A DNA stretch of 64,000 nt, from the NCBI RefSeq assembly GCF_018598225.1, contig NZ_JAHESF010000027.1:30508-94507 (forward strand). The letters run 5' to 3'. Shown piece after piece: positions 52,775 to 59,819 of the stretch. How positions within the stretch are numbered: the first letter of the stretch is position 1; every line of letters starts with the position of its first letter. Position numbers and translations under genes: made by a program. Below the pieces are notes generated by a model. It had not been told where the DNA came from. It did not search any database and saw only the letters and a program-made list of their open reading frames with translations. This DNA comes from Chryseosolibacter histidinae. GTDB lineage: Bacteria; Bacteroidota; Bacteroidia; Cytophagales; Cyclobacteriaceae.

Positions 52775-53613
52775 CTATTCAGAAAACAACTTTCTAAACG
52801 GCCCGATAAACCGTTCCTCCTTAGATTTGATCGCGAAGAGCACCCGTTCAAATTGATCTTTAAAACGACCTTCTCTCAAATGAAGCGCGAAATACCTGGC
52901 AACATCATTCGGCTCATTTTCAAAAACACCACAGCCCACGCTCCAAGTATCAGATTTTTATGGCAATGGACCAGCGCTACCGATAGAACCTTCTCTATCC
53001 TGCTTATCATCACAGGTTCAATCTGACTAACATTATGGCGTTCATTCCGCTTAATTGCCCCGGCGTTCACGGCGGGAGATGTGATGATTGACAATAGATA
53101 AGGAGTGTCGAGAAGTTCACCGTCGTCATCCTTTAATACCGGCACATCAGGTGAATAGATCATGTTGTCAGTGTACAGGCAGGAACCGTGATTCCTGTTG
53201 ACCTGATACATTTCAAAATTCTTAATAAGACAAGGATACAACCCGGTTGATCTGGCTATACTCTCTTCTTGTGCCTGGCTTCCATTTAAAAAGCCACCAC
53301 CCGGATTTTTAGCGGAAGCGAAATTCAATCCTACAATGTCTGTAATGCCTTCCATGGACAACTTATAGGCTGCATCCAACGTTGTGGCATCCAACACATC
53401 AAATCTGGTGGGTGTTTTACTTGTTGCAAGGATGGGCGCTATTTTTTCACGCACATCGTCAAATGATTCGGCTGCGTAGTGAATGGATGATTCAATACAC
53501 TTTTGCATCTGCTCTTTGATCGATATGGTTATACCCTTTCGATTGGTATAGTGCCCTTGCTCTATTATTTCGAGCGTGTTTTTCGCAATTTGTATTCGTT
53601 CGGTCTTTTTCAT
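52775..53613 (-). pseudogene. PARG-type poly(ADP-ribose) glycohydrolase (TIGR02452 family), frameshifted
   Basis: The first about 225 residues read through to LILGAW. The catalytic loop NPGGGFLNGSQAQEESIARS has the GGG...QEE signature of microbial PARG, which removes poly-ADP-ribose. At 52935-52937 a G run (minus strand) appears one base short: restoring one G gives GAWGCGVFENEPNDVARYF and a tail to a stop at 52775, as the family expects. The uncorrected frame ends at 52876 with an unrelated tail. Either a recent inactivation or a homopolymer sequencing error. Confidence 0.85.
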
Positions 53614-53690
53614 TAGTTAAAATTTAATCATGTTTTTCTAAGTGTGATGTGCAAAGCACTTTAAGGCAAGTGGCCCCTGACCCGTTTGGA

Positions 53691-54089
53691 TCAGGGAATC
53701 ACTTGTTTCAGTTTATCTGTAACTGTGAATTTGCTTCCAATGAATGCCTTCTCAACGCGGATACCATTCACGATCATATCGTTGAATTCATCGAGTTGCT
53801 CAGCAGGCACCCATAGCTCCTGGTGATGGTCCAGGCCCACGGTCTGCACCTGAAACCGTCGGAAGTAATCTTCCGGGATCTCGAAGGCTGTTACGAAGCC
53901 AACACCATCAGAGTCTGCGTCCCTCATGTTCCAGCCTTCTGCAATTTCTGCAGCATACTGAAAGTTCAACACAGGATAAAAGATGGGCTGCCAGTAAAGC
54001 CGAGGTGGAAATCGCTTCATGCCTGAATCGATAATCAGCTCCAGCTCATTTGCACCCGTAGGACGGTATAGTGTGATTTTGTTGATCAT
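53691..54089 (-). CDS. 'ADP-ribosylation/crystallin J1' family small protein
   Basis: 132 residues: MINKITLYRPTGANELELI at the start, FPPRLYWQPIFYPVLN, AEGWN and a HHQELWVPAEQLDEFN segment. This set is typical of a small bacterial family annotated as ADP-ribosylation/crystallin J1; its activity is not known to me. It neighbours the PARG-type gene, so a shared ADP-ribose theme is plausible. Its leader region contains a terminator (54108-54140). Confidence 0.75.
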   Translation of the reverse strand: MINKITLYRPTGANELELIIDSGMKRFPPRLYWQPIFYPVLNFQYAAEIAEGWNMRDADSDGVGFVTAFEIPEDYFRRFQVQTVGLDHHQELWVPAEQLDEFNDMIVNGIRVEKAFIGSKFTVTDKLKQVIP

Positions 54090-54107
54090 GTTTGCTGTGA
54101 TTTAAAA

Positions 54108-54140
54108 ACAAAAAAGCCCGGACATTATCGCCCGGGCTTT
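54108..54140 (-). terminator. Terminator in the leader of the crystallin-J1-like gene
   Basis: Minus strand AAAGCCCGG (54132-54140) pairs with CCGGGCTTT (54113-54121), followed by TTTTTTGTTTTTAAA. It lies only 19 bp upstream of the gene's ATG, so the gene would be expressed only by read-through or anti-termination. Confidence 0.85.
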
Positions 54141-54161
54141 GGTATTAGTTCCTGTTAATTT

Positions 54162-54257
54162 CTAAACAATACTATATACAACCCGGGCAAAAGGATATTC
54201 CTCGTAGGCAGAACCTGCGAAACCTTGTGCTTGCGTATGGCGTTGTACGAACATCAT
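54162..54257 (-). CDS. Possible 31-residue leader ORF (module i)
   Basis: ATG ATG TTC ... TAG encodes MMFVQRHTQAQGFAG and on to YSIV. The minus-strand -7 box TACTTTTG (54262-54269) is only a few bases upstream, which would make the transcript almost leaderless. It precedes the 54108-54140 terminator. Chance ORF not excluded. Confidence 0.35.
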   Translation of the reverse strand: MMFVQRHTQAQGFAGSAYEEYPFARVVYSIV

Positions 54258-54314
54258 GATGCAAAAGTAAATAGTTTTTTGAACATTGCTTTGATAAGTT
54301 GAAAAAAGTTACTT

Positions 54315-54322
54315 TATCTTTG
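54315..54322 (+). promoter_or_regulatory. -7 box of module ii
   Basis: TATCTTTG, a perfect TAnnTTTG, with TTTG at 54290-54293 as -33. Opposed to the minus-strand TACTTTTG box at 54262-54269. Confidence 0.65.
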
Positions 54323-54338
54323 TGCCAACAAATAGGAA

Positions 54339-54416
54339 ATGAAATCTGGTTATAACATATCAATAGAGAAGCAACTAAGCGATGCGCTAGTGAGATGTTT
54401 ACGCCCGGATAAATAG
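54339..54416 (+). CDS. Possible 25-residue leader ORF (module ii)
   Basis: MKSGYNISIEKQLSDALV then RCLRPDK, preceded by AGGAA. Its start is similar to the leader ORF at 58158 (both AGGAAATGAAA, then MK..G.NI). A terminator follows at 54444-54477. Confidence 0.45.
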   Translation: MKSGYNISIEKQLSDALVRCLRPDK

Positions 54417-54443
54417 TTATAATATAGATTGAATATAACTAGA

Positions 54444-54477
54444 AAAGCCTCGGGTGAATTTGCCCGGGGCTTTTTTA
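54444..54477 (+). terminator. Terminator of module ii
   Basis: GCCTCGGG (54447-54454) pairs with CCCGGGGC (54463-54470), then TTTTTTATT. It lies 72 bp before the amidase ATG. Confidence 0.88.
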
Positions 54478-54548
54478 TTGGTCGTTTTCTATCTCAGACG
54501 TAGTACACGATAGCCAGATGAATATTATTAAAAAGAGACTCATTTAAC

Positions 54549-55514
54549 ATGGAAACAACAGAACAAATAGTAAACCTTGATTGGCCTGTAGAAAAGCGAT
54601 GGGCCTTTCTGAGGTCATTCACCTCGGAAATGGACGAGCTCCTTGACTGCTATTTAAAGGATTTTTCAGGTGCTCAAGTTCTATTAGACGGCTTAGGCGC
54701 TTATAAGAAGGCGATTATACCTGAGCGCTATCTCGATGAGATAGACTACATTGCTTCTATTTCGAGGTTTGATGCCGATAGCATTTTAGCCGCGAACCTG
54801 TATTACGACTTGCTTAAATTCTATTTCGGGTGCACAGCCTTTGCGGTTGGCACTGGGGAAACAATATATCATGCAAGGAACCTGGATTGGCATACAGACA
54901 ATAAGTTGCTGAGCAGGTACTCGATGATATTTGATTTCCAAATAGAAGGGAAGACAATCTATAAAACCGTTGGGTGGCCGGGTTTCGTTGGTGCGTTGTC
55001 GGGTATCAAACCAAACGGATTTTCTATTACATTAAATGCCGTATCGAGTACGGATCCGCCACAGATCGCATTACCAGTCACTTTCCTGATTCGTGATGTA
55101 TTGGCTTCAGCTACAACATACGACGAGGCAAGGCGGATACTGGAGACGGACCCGATTGTAAGTGATTGCCTGATCTTGTTGTCGGGTACATCTCCAGGTC
55201 AAAAAGTTGTTATAGAAAGAACTCCGACGCGATCAGTCACACGAAAATCGGATGCTGATTTTATCGTAGTCACAAACGATTATATGGAATTGAACTACGT
55301 GAAGAAGACACAAAATGGCGAGTCAGGAAATACCCTCCAGATCACCTCTTGCAGTCGTTATGAACGTGCTTTGGAGCTCCTGAGGCTTGCTATTCCAAAG
55401 ACTTCTGAAGGGTGCTTAAATATTTTGAAGGATGACGAGGTAATGATGAGTATAACCGTGCAGCAAATGGTCTTCAATAATAGAACAGGAGAGATACAAT
55501 TGATAAAGGCGTAG
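54549..55514 (+). CDS. Ntn-type amide hydrolase (NAAA/acid-ceramidase/PVA-like)
   Basis: 321 residues. The nucleophile Cys is predicted in FGCTAFAVG (about residue 98), followed by YHARNLDWH with the family Arg and Asp. Later WPGFVGALSGIKPNGFSIT and VVTNDY fit the C59/NAAA-beta fold. The about 97 residues before the Cys resemble the NAAA pro-segment, implying autocleavage. No signal peptide. It hydrolyses a linear amide; the substrate is unknown. Start of a plus-strand run with the cREC gene. Confidence 0.8.
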   Translation: METTEQIVNLDWPVEKRWAFLRSFTSEMDELLDCYLKDFSGAQVLLDGLGAYKKAIIPERYLDEIDYIASISRFDADSILAANLYYDLLKFYFGCTAFAVGTGETIYHARNLDWHTDNKLLSRYSMIFDFQIEGKTIYKTVGWPGFVGALSGIKPNGFSITLNAVSSTDPPQIALPVTFLIRDVLASATTYDEARRILETDPIVSDCLILLSGTSPGQKVVIERTPTRSVTRKSDADFIVVTNDYMELNYVKKTQNGESGNTLQITSCSRYERALELLRLAIPKTSEGCLNILKDDEVMMSITVQQMVFNNRTGEIQLIKA

Positions 55515-55531
55515 TATTAAATGGTAAACCC

Positions 55532-55870
55532 ATGCGAAAATTATTTCTGGATGATCTCCGGGCTGTCGATATGATCTATAGTGGCTCTGAAGCAGATGGA
55601 TTTGATGTTGTAAGAAGCTATGAGGATTTCGTTCAGTACATTAATTCAAACGGACTCCCTGACTTCATTAGTTTTGACAATGATCTTGGTCTTGATGCAA
55701 ATGACGAAGTTGCTCTTGATGGTTATGCTTGTGCAAAATGGCTCGTTTATGAATCAGGTCTTGACTTGAGCAACCTCGAATTCAAAGTTCATTCGGCTAA
55801 CCCGGTTGCATCTGAACAGATCCGGGGATTGTTGACCAATTATATCAAACATTTGAAGCGCCTTCGCTAA
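55532..55870 (+). CDS. Cyclic-phosphate-processing receiver (cREC) domain protein
   Basis: 112 residues: MRKLFLDDLR at the start, ISFDNDLG with the acidic residues, GYACAKWLV, and FKVHSANPVASEQI near the end. The LDDxR, S.D.DLG and HSANPVG-like signature is that of the cREC family proposed to process cyclic phosphates in RNA-repair contexts. The final motif reads NPVAS rather than NPVG. 17 bp after the amidase gene, so probably co-transcribed. Fits the nearby Ro60 and tRNA arrays. Confidence 0.78.
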   Translation: MRKLFLDDLRAVDMIYSGSEADGFDVVRSYEDFVQYINSNGLPDFISFDNDLGLDANDEVALDGYACAKWLVYESGLDLSNLEFKVHSANPVASEQIRGLLTNYIKHLKRLR

Positions 55871-55891
55871 AACTATTCTTTCATAAGTGCA

Positions 55892-56464
55892 ATGGATACA
55901 TTACTGGAAAGTGACCTGGATAAATTTCCCCGGCATCAAAAGATAGAAAAATTGCTTTCAGTGCAATTGGGTATTCCGTCATTGAAGGCAGGGAAAATCA
56001 TTATTCGCGACCATCGCGATTGGCGAATTAATGAAAAGCAGATTGAATATTGTTGGTTAATCAACGTATCCCGAGCATTTGCTGGTTGGTGTTGGCTATT
56101 TACAATAAACTTTAAAGAAACAAAATTCCGCGATATAGCTAACCCCGCAGAGTCGATACAAGGCATTTTTACGGTTGATGACAATGGTGCTATTGCTGAA
56201 TTCTATAAGTTAACGCGCGATGCAAGTTTTCGAGATGACGTAAAAGGCCTAACGGCATATGACCTGTTTTCAGCGAGCCCTCGAATTACTTTGGATGGCG
56301 TAGGTTATGAGTTCATAATATTCGGCCATAACTCCGAAGTGAGGATGACATTGGACAATCCTGACACAGAGAATTGGAAGATCTGGGAAAAAGCTGTTTG
56401 GGAATTAGGTGGTGAGTTGGCTAAGAGATCAGGCTCAAAGCAATTGGAGGAAATATTCAATTAA
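55892..56464 (+). CDS. Hypothetical protein
   Basis: 190 residues, soluble, mixed alpha/beta. The most distinctive stretches are WCWLFTINFKETKF and ASPRITLDGVGYEFIIFG. It follows cREC by 21 bp and is likely in the same transcript. I do not recognise the family. Confidence 0.6.
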   Translation: MDTLLESDLDKFPRHQKIEKLLSVQLGIPSLKAGKIIIRDHRDWRINEKQIEYCWLINVSRAFAGWCWLFTINFKETKFRDIANPAESIQGIFTVDDNGAIAEFYKLTRDASFRDDVKGLTAYDLFSASPRITLDGVGYEFIIFGHNSEVRMTLDNPDTENWKIWEKAVWELGGELAKRSGSKQLEEIFN

Positions 56465-56534
56465 GGAAGCTTCATTTTTTACTTATGCCATATCGTTGTC
56501 TTTTTTCCAAAAAAATTAGGGTCTGTGCAGCTGC

Positions 56535-57473
56535 CTAAATTTGAAAATGAACAGCTACGCTATACTCGGAATCCACACGCTTGCCATCAATTTCTCCTGG
56601 GACAAATTTGAGACCACAAGTTTTGATGATGTCTATTGCTACCTGATAAGCATCGTAAGGATCTTTTTTGTGCGCACGAATATTCTTTATCTCTCCTTCT
56701 GCAGTGACAACGAACAGAACCAGGCACGTCAATGTTTGAGTACGGCCGGAAACGTCTCGTACATCTTTAGATTTTATTGCAAAGCATTTTGAAAAAGATG
56801 CATTCTTCTTCATGAAAACCTTTTTGTCCAGTCCATAGGCAGAAGCGACTACTGGTTTGTTTTCAGGGATGTCAAATATGCTATCATTGATTGGCCTGAA
56901 TGAAATGCTTAAGGCTTCTGTTATGCTAATATAGTCTTTGTAATGTGTAATTGCCTTAATGTTGAACGATCCACCCGTTTTCCTTAACTCATTGTACCAG
57001 TCAGAAGCATCATGGCCTTTAAAAGTTTCTGGATTGATTTTGATACTGTCAGAATAATACGCTTTAGTGGTGTAGTCATTGTAACCCTTTTCTGCCAAAT
57101 AACATTTATACCCAGCTATGATTGCCGTGCTGTCGCGATAAATTTTGAAATCCTTAATGACGTCATGTGATTTTCTTGAATCAGTGAAGGTGATATAGTC
57201 GGCCCCCGGTACCTCCGTATAGAACCGAAAATCGGAATGATGATAAGTATACTGATATATTTTTAGCCCTTTGCGGAAGAAGGTGCATTTATAGTTTGAA
57301 CCTGATATGTAGTACACGGCTGAATCGCCGGATGCACCGTCTAATATACTATCTGCATTTATTGATTCCTTTTTTGGAATTACCCTTGTTTTATAGATTA
57401 TTTCACCAACGAAGTCCTGTGAAAAGCAAGCAGTACTTGACGACAGGTATAGAACGGTCAACCATATCTTCAT
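56535..57473 (-). CDS. Exported GLPGLI/TonB-C-like protein
   Basis: 312 residues with a signal peptide (MKIWLTVLYLSSSTACFSQ). Residues about 20-200 resemble the GLPGLI/DUF4412 type (IIAGYKCYLAEKGYNDYTTKAYYSDSIK pattern in parts). The C-terminal about 75 residues resemble the TonB C-terminal fold (VTAEGEIKNIRAHKKD, GLKFVPGEIDGKRV). Probably a periplasmic protein; exact role unknown. Confidence 0.65.
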   Translation of the reverse strand: MKIWLTVLYLSSSTACFSQDFVGEIIYKTRVIPKKESINADSILDGASGDSAVYYISGSNYKCTFFRKGLKIYQYTYHHSDFRFYTEVPGADYITFTDSRKSHDVIKDFKIYRDSTAIIAGYKCYLAEKGYNDYTTKAYYSDSIKINPETFKGHDASDWYNELRKTGGSFNIKAITHYKDYISITEALSISFRPINDSIFDIPENKPVVASAYGLDKKVFMKKNASFSKCFAIKSKDVRDVSGRTQTLTCLVLFVVTAEGEIKNIRAHKKDPYDAYQVAIDIIKTCGLKFVPGEIDGKRVDSEYSVAVHFQI

Positions 57474-57483
57474 TTAAATCCAG

Positions 57484-57768
57484 TTATATTAATCTCTTTA
57501 CTTTTACTTTTCCTGCTTCCTTATACCCCTTTGCCAAGTCATAATTCATCTGCGCCTGCATCCAAAACTCAGGCGTTGTATCAAAGGCCTTACTAAGTTT
57601 AAATGCCATCTCAACAGAGATGGCATATTCGCCTTTAATAATAGCATACAGGTTTTTCCGTGCCACGCCCAGGGCACCCGCCACTTCAGTGATCGTCAGA
57701 TTGTGAGGTTTTATATAAAGCTCTTCGAGAATCTGACCGGGGTGAGCGGGGCTGTGCATTCGTGGCAT
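57484..57768 (-). CDS. higA: HigA-type antitoxin (XRE, addiction-module type)
   Basis: 94 residues: MHSPAHPGQILEELYIKP at the start and the HTH TITEVAGALGVARKNLYAII are classic HigA. It lies 5 bp after the toxin gene. Neutralises the RelE-like toxin and represses the promoter next to the palindrome at 58099-58117. Confidence 0.93.
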   Translation of the reverse strand: MPRMHSPAHPGQILEELYIKPHNLTITEVAGALGVARKNLYAIIKGEYAISVEMAFKLSKAFDTTPEFWMQAQMNYDLAKGYKEAGKVKVKRLI

Positions 57769-57773
57769 AGATA

Positions 57774-58046
57774 CTACTTTTGGTCCTGGTGATAATTTAA
57801 CTGTCGTATCTCTCCATCAATAAACCGGAACGAAAATGTTCCTACACCATGGACTTTGAGTCGCCAACTATTTTTGTCTTCCTCCAGGATACTCACCTGT
57901 GAGATCGAAAGATCCTTTAAATCTTTAGCGGCATGGATAACGGAAAGCCATAGCAATAGGTATTCTTTCAGCTCCCGCGATACTCCGGCAGCTGTTCCCT
58001 TTTCAAAGAGATTTTTTAAAACGCTATGACGAATTGATACGATCAT
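57774..58046 (-). CDS. higB: HigB/RelE-type toxin
   Basis: 90 residues. Pattern of host-killing HigB: MIVSIRHSVLKNLFEKGTAAG, then SWRLKVHGVGTFSFRFIDGEI. Ribosome-dependent mRNA cleavage expected. Toxin-first order with higA. It lies directly upstream (opposite strand) of the tRNA array. Confidence 0.88.
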   Translation of the reverse strand: MIVSIRHSVLKNLFEKGTAAGVSRELKEYLLLWLSVIHAAKDLKDLSISQVSILEEDKNSWRLKVHGVGTFSFRFIDGEIRQLNYHQDQK

Positions 58047-58081
58047 TGAAACCCATAACGCATATTGTGCGTTAGGGATGG

Positions 58082-58141
58082 CAAAAGTAAAAAATATTTG
58101 TTACCTCTTGGGTAACATTTAAAAAAGTTGTTTTACTTTTG
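58082..58141. promoter_or_regulatory. Divergent promoters with shared palindromic operator (higBA / tRNA array)
   Basis: A perfect palindrome TGTTACC-N5-GGTAACA (58099-58117) lies between a minus-strand -7 box TACTTTTG (58082-58089, for higBA) and a plus-strand -7 box TACTTTTG (58134-58141, for the leader and array). The same TGTTACC-N5-GGTAACA recurs at 60441-60459. A HigA dimer is the obvious candidate binder. Confidence 0.75.
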
Positions 58142-58157
58142 TATGACATTAAAGGAA

Positions 58158-58271
58158 ATGAAAATGAAACCCGGTATTAACATTTTAAATCTCAGCTCAC
58201 GCCATCAGAGCATATGCTTTATGGTGAAGTGGGACTATTGCGTATATCCGGGGAGGAATATTTATATATAG
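58158..58271 (+). CDS. Possible 37-residue leader ORF (module iii)
   Basis: Starts MKMKPGINILNLSS after AGGAA and ends PGRNIYI. Shares its start context with the ORF at 54339. Followed by a terminator and then tRNA-Asn. Confidence 0.45.
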   Translation: MKMKPGINILNLSSRHQSICFMVKWDYCVYPGRNIYI

Positions 58272-58293
58272 AATTAGATTCATTATGAATAGG

Positions 58294-58328
58294 AAGCCCC
58301 GGGTAAACACCCGGGGCTTTTTGTTTTT
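58294..58328 (+). terminator. Terminator upstream of the tRNA array (module iii)
   Basis: AAGCCCCGGGT (58294-58304) pairs perfectly with ACCCGGGGCTT (58309-58319), then TTTTTGTTTTT. tRNA-Asn starts 14 bp later. Confidence 0.9.
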
Positions 58329-58341
58329 AAAAGATTTTGTT

Positions 58342-58414
58342 GGACACATAGCTCAGTTGGTAGAGCAGGGCGCTGTTAACGCCCAGGTCGATGGATCGTG
58401 CCCATCTGTGTCCT
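58342..58414 (+). tRNA. tRNA-Asn(GUU), aberrant T loop
   Basis: Acceptor GGACACA/TGTGTCC, D arm GCTCAGTTGGTAGAGC, anticodon arm GGGCG-CTGTTAA-CGCCC. The T loop reads ATCGTGC instead of TTCRANY. No CCA encoded. Confidence 0.85.
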
Positions 58415-58424
58415 CATTGTAAAT

Positions 58425-58501
58425 GGATACTGGGGCTGCTTGGTGTGGCCGCTGGATTGTCGCTCCAGAAAATCAGACGGGTTCGATGCCCGTAGTATCC
58501 G
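58425..58501 (+). tRNA. tRNA-Asp(GUC)
   Basis: Acceptor GGATACT/AGTATCC, anticodon arm CTGGA-TTGTCGC-TCCAG, T arm ACGGG-TTCGATG-CCCGT. The D arm (GGGGCTGCTTGGTGTGGCC) is unusual. Confidence 0.85.
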
Positions 58502-58506
58502 CATAG

Positions 58507-58561
58507 ATCCGGTCTGTGAGTAATCGCTCAAAGTGATGCATGTAGCATCATTGGACCGGAT
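58507..58561 (+). tRNA. tRNA-like sequence lacking a T arm
   Basis: Acceptor ATCCGGTC/GACCGGAT (8 bp), D-like arm TGAG/CTCA, anticodon-like arm TGATG-CATGTAG-CATCA (TGT in the anticodon position but no U33). Only 55 nt; the T arm is missing altogether. Confidence 0.55.
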
Positions 58562-58572
58562 TGCGTAATGAA

Positions 58573-58644
58573 CACCCGAATGTTCCTTGGTGGCGAAAGA
58601 GATTTAAAGATCTCTTTGTGGCGGGTTCAATTCCGGCCGGGTGA
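58573..58644 (+). tRNA. tRNA-like, possibly Leu(UAA)
   Basis: Acceptor CACCCG/CGGGTG, T arm GCGGG-TTCAATT-CCGGC with one mismatch. The anticodon hairpin AGAGAT-TTAAAG-ATCTCT has a 6-8 nt loop with TAA in place. It lacks the long variable arm expected for Leu. Its last 18 bases are repeated at 58723-58740. Confidence 0.6.
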
Positions 58645-58681
58645 GTCTAGTTAGTATGAGTGAAGTGCATCGGCCGGAATC

Positions 58682-58740
58682 GCGAGGGGATGTGCGGCAT
58701 GGTTGTGTGTATGAGCAATTCCGGCCGGGTGAGTTTAAGA
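58682..58740 (+). repeat. Structured insertion element, copy 1
   Basis: GGCCGGAAT ... ATTCCGGCC enclose CGCGAGGGGATGTGCGGCAT and a TGTGTGTATGAG segment. Copy 2 (60741-60790) shares GAGGGG-TGTGCGGCATG--TGTG-GTA-GAG with a GGATT/AATCC stem in place of GGAAT/ATTCC. Ends with a direct repeat of the preceding tRNA 3' end. Confidence 0.65.
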
Positions 58741-58750
58741 GGTTGGCTCT

Positions 58751-58823
58751 CCTTCCATAGCTCAATTGAAAGAGCAGACGTCTTCTAAGCGTCAGGTTCC
58801 TGGTTTGAATCCGGGTGGAAGGT
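58751..58823 (+). tRNA. tRNA-Arg(UCU)
   Basis: Acceptor CCTTCCA/TGGAAGG, D arm GCTCAATTGAAAGAGC, anticodon arm GACGT-CTTCTAA-GCGTC, T arm CCTGG-TTTGAAT-CCGGG. Confidence 0.88.
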
Positions 58824-58836
58824 CAGCTAACAAATA

Positions 58837-58913
58837 CGAGGTGTATCGGCTCACGCTTATACCGTGTCGAAACCGTAGCTGGTTGCACGTTGGTTCAAAT
58901 CCAACCGCCTCGA
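58837..58913 (+). tRNA. tRNA-like, possibly Ile(UAU)
   Basis: Acceptor CGAGGTG/CGCCTCG, hairpin CACG-CTTATAC-CGTG with anticodon TAT, T arm GTTGG-TTCAAAT-CCAAC. No good D arm and a 22-nt variable region; degenerate. Confidence 0.55.
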
Positions 58914-58972
58914 CAAGAAGAATTAGTAAAGATGAATATGGAATCTGATAAGAAGGCCGGAGACAAATTATT

Positions 58973-59045
58973 TCCGGCCAAAGCATTAAGGTGATGCTCC
59001 TGCCTTTTAAGCAGGAGAACACGGATCGTTACCGTGTGGCCGGAC
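58973..59045 (+). tRNA. tRNA-Lys(UUU), aberrant T loop
   Basis: Acceptor TCCGGCC/GGCCGGA, D arm GCATTAAGGTGATGC, anticodon arm CCTGC-CTTTTAA-GCAGG, T stem CACGG/CCGTG with loop ATCGTTA. A second copy of the acceptor's complement (GGCCGG at 58955) lies just upstream. Confidence 0.85.
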
Positions 59046-59050
59046 AAAAT

Positions 59051-59122
59051 ACTGATGTAGCTCAGGGGTAGAGCCCATCTCTGATACAGATGTGGTCGGT
59101 GGTTCAAATCCATCCATCAGTA
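59051..59122 (+). tRNA. tRNA-Ile(GAU)
   Basis: Acceptor ACTGATG/CATCAGT, D arm GCTCAGGGGTAGAGC, anticodon arm CATCT-CTGATAC-AGATG, T arm GGTGG-TTCAAAT-CCATC. Confidence 0.9.
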
Positions 59123-59124
59123 CT

Positions 59125-59196
59125 GCGGTTGAGAAAGTCCTGGTGGACTGTGAGGTCTCATAAGCCTCATCATCCGGTTCGATTCCGGCCTCCGCT
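59125..59196 (+). tRNA. tRNA-Met(CAU)-like
   Basis: Anticodon arm GAGGT-CTCATAA-GCCTC gives CAT; D arm AGTCC/GGACT; T arm CCGG-TTCGATT-CCGG. The acceptor GCGGTTG/CCTCCGC has two mismatches. Could be Met or lysidine-type Ile. Confidence 0.75.
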
Positions 59197-59204
59197 ACAT
59201 ACAT

Positions 59205-59277
59205 ACTCGCGTAGCTCAGTGAAAGTAGCGGCTGGCTTACATCCAGCAGGTCGTAGGTTTGATCCCTACCACGAGTA
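59205..59277 (+). tRNA. tRNA-Val(UAC)
   Basis: Acceptor ACTCGCG/CACGAGT (one mismatch), D arm GCTCAGTGAAAGTAGC, anticodon arm GCTGG-CTTACAT-CCAGC, T arm GTAGG-TTTGATC-CCTAC. Confidence 0.87.
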
Positions 59278-59283
59278 CATTTT

Positions 59284-59371
59284 GCAGCATACGCATAAGA
59301 GGTGGTGCGCCTGGCTTCCAACCAGGGAAAGAGTTGGTTCTCCCGATAGCTATCGGGACCAACATGCTGCA
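59284..59371 (+). tRNA. tRNA-Gly(UCC) with a palindrome inside the T loop
   Basis: Acceptor GCAGCAT/ATGCTGC, D arm CGCA/TGCG,  anticodon arm CCTGG-CTTCCAA-CCAGG. The T stem GTTGG/CCAAC encloses TTC plus TCCCGATAGCTATCGGGA (59341-59358), an 18-bp palindrome also found at 60693-60710 and, with one change, at 18231. Probably an insertion that destroys the T loop. Confidence 0.82.
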
Positions 59372-59376
59372 CATAC

Positions 59377-59448
59377 ACACCGGAATGCCAATGGTGGCGA
59401 TCTGGACTCCAAATCCGGATGTGGTGAGTTCGATCCTTACCCGGTGTG
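59377..59448 (+). tRNA. tRNA-Trp(CCA)
   Basis: Acceptor ACACCGG/CCGGTGT, anticodon arm CTGGA-CTCCAAA-TCCGG, T arm GTGAG-TTCGATC-CTTAC. Confidence 0.87.
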
Positions 59449-59458
59449 CTAAAAATAA

Positions 59459-59527
59459 GAAGTCAGTAGTCAGAAGCCAGGAGTCAGTAGAAGGAGGAGT
59501 AGGAATTAAGGAGTAAGTAGTAAGAAT
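59459..59527. repeat. AGTCAGTAGTCAGAAGCC / AGGAGTAAGTAG phrase repeat
   Basis: Same dialect as the PorZ leader repeat at 629-728. Marks the end of the first tRNA run. Confidence 0.75.
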
Positions 59528-59559
59528 GGAAGGCGGTTGCCTTACGTCACTTAGTTGCC

Positions 59560-59700
59560 GACTGCAAGGTAGTGCTCGTAGGACGCGCGGTGGCCCGAGC
59601 CGAAAAGCGGGGTAGCCCCGGCACGTGCGCAGGGCAGCATTTTTCGGCTCTTGACTTTTTTGTTACTTTTTGTGTCAAGACAAAAAGTAAGAAGAAAGCG
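59560..59700. repeat. Palindromic repeat element with TTACTTTTTGT/ACAAAAAGTAA
   Basis: Two nested palindromes: GAGCCGAAAA (59597-59606) with TTTTCGGCTC (59641-59650), and TTACTTTTTGT (59663-59673) with ACAAAAAGTAA (59680-59690). I recall the wording as a common repeat in Chitinophagaceae-like genomes; that must be checked by search. It contains no credible gene. Confidence 0.65.
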
Positions 59701-59819
59701 ACCTGCCGTAGGCGTCTGAAGAATGTATTAAAGTATTGATGCACGATGAGCATGATTTTTTTCGAAACCGTGTTCATTAGTAAGGCCAGAATTGAAGGAA
59801 TGACATTCTGACCTCGGAA

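Noticed and set aside
59007..59452. Long open frames on both strands within the tRNA array
   Set aside because: They cross several tRNA genes; GC-rich tRNA sequence explains the lack of stops.
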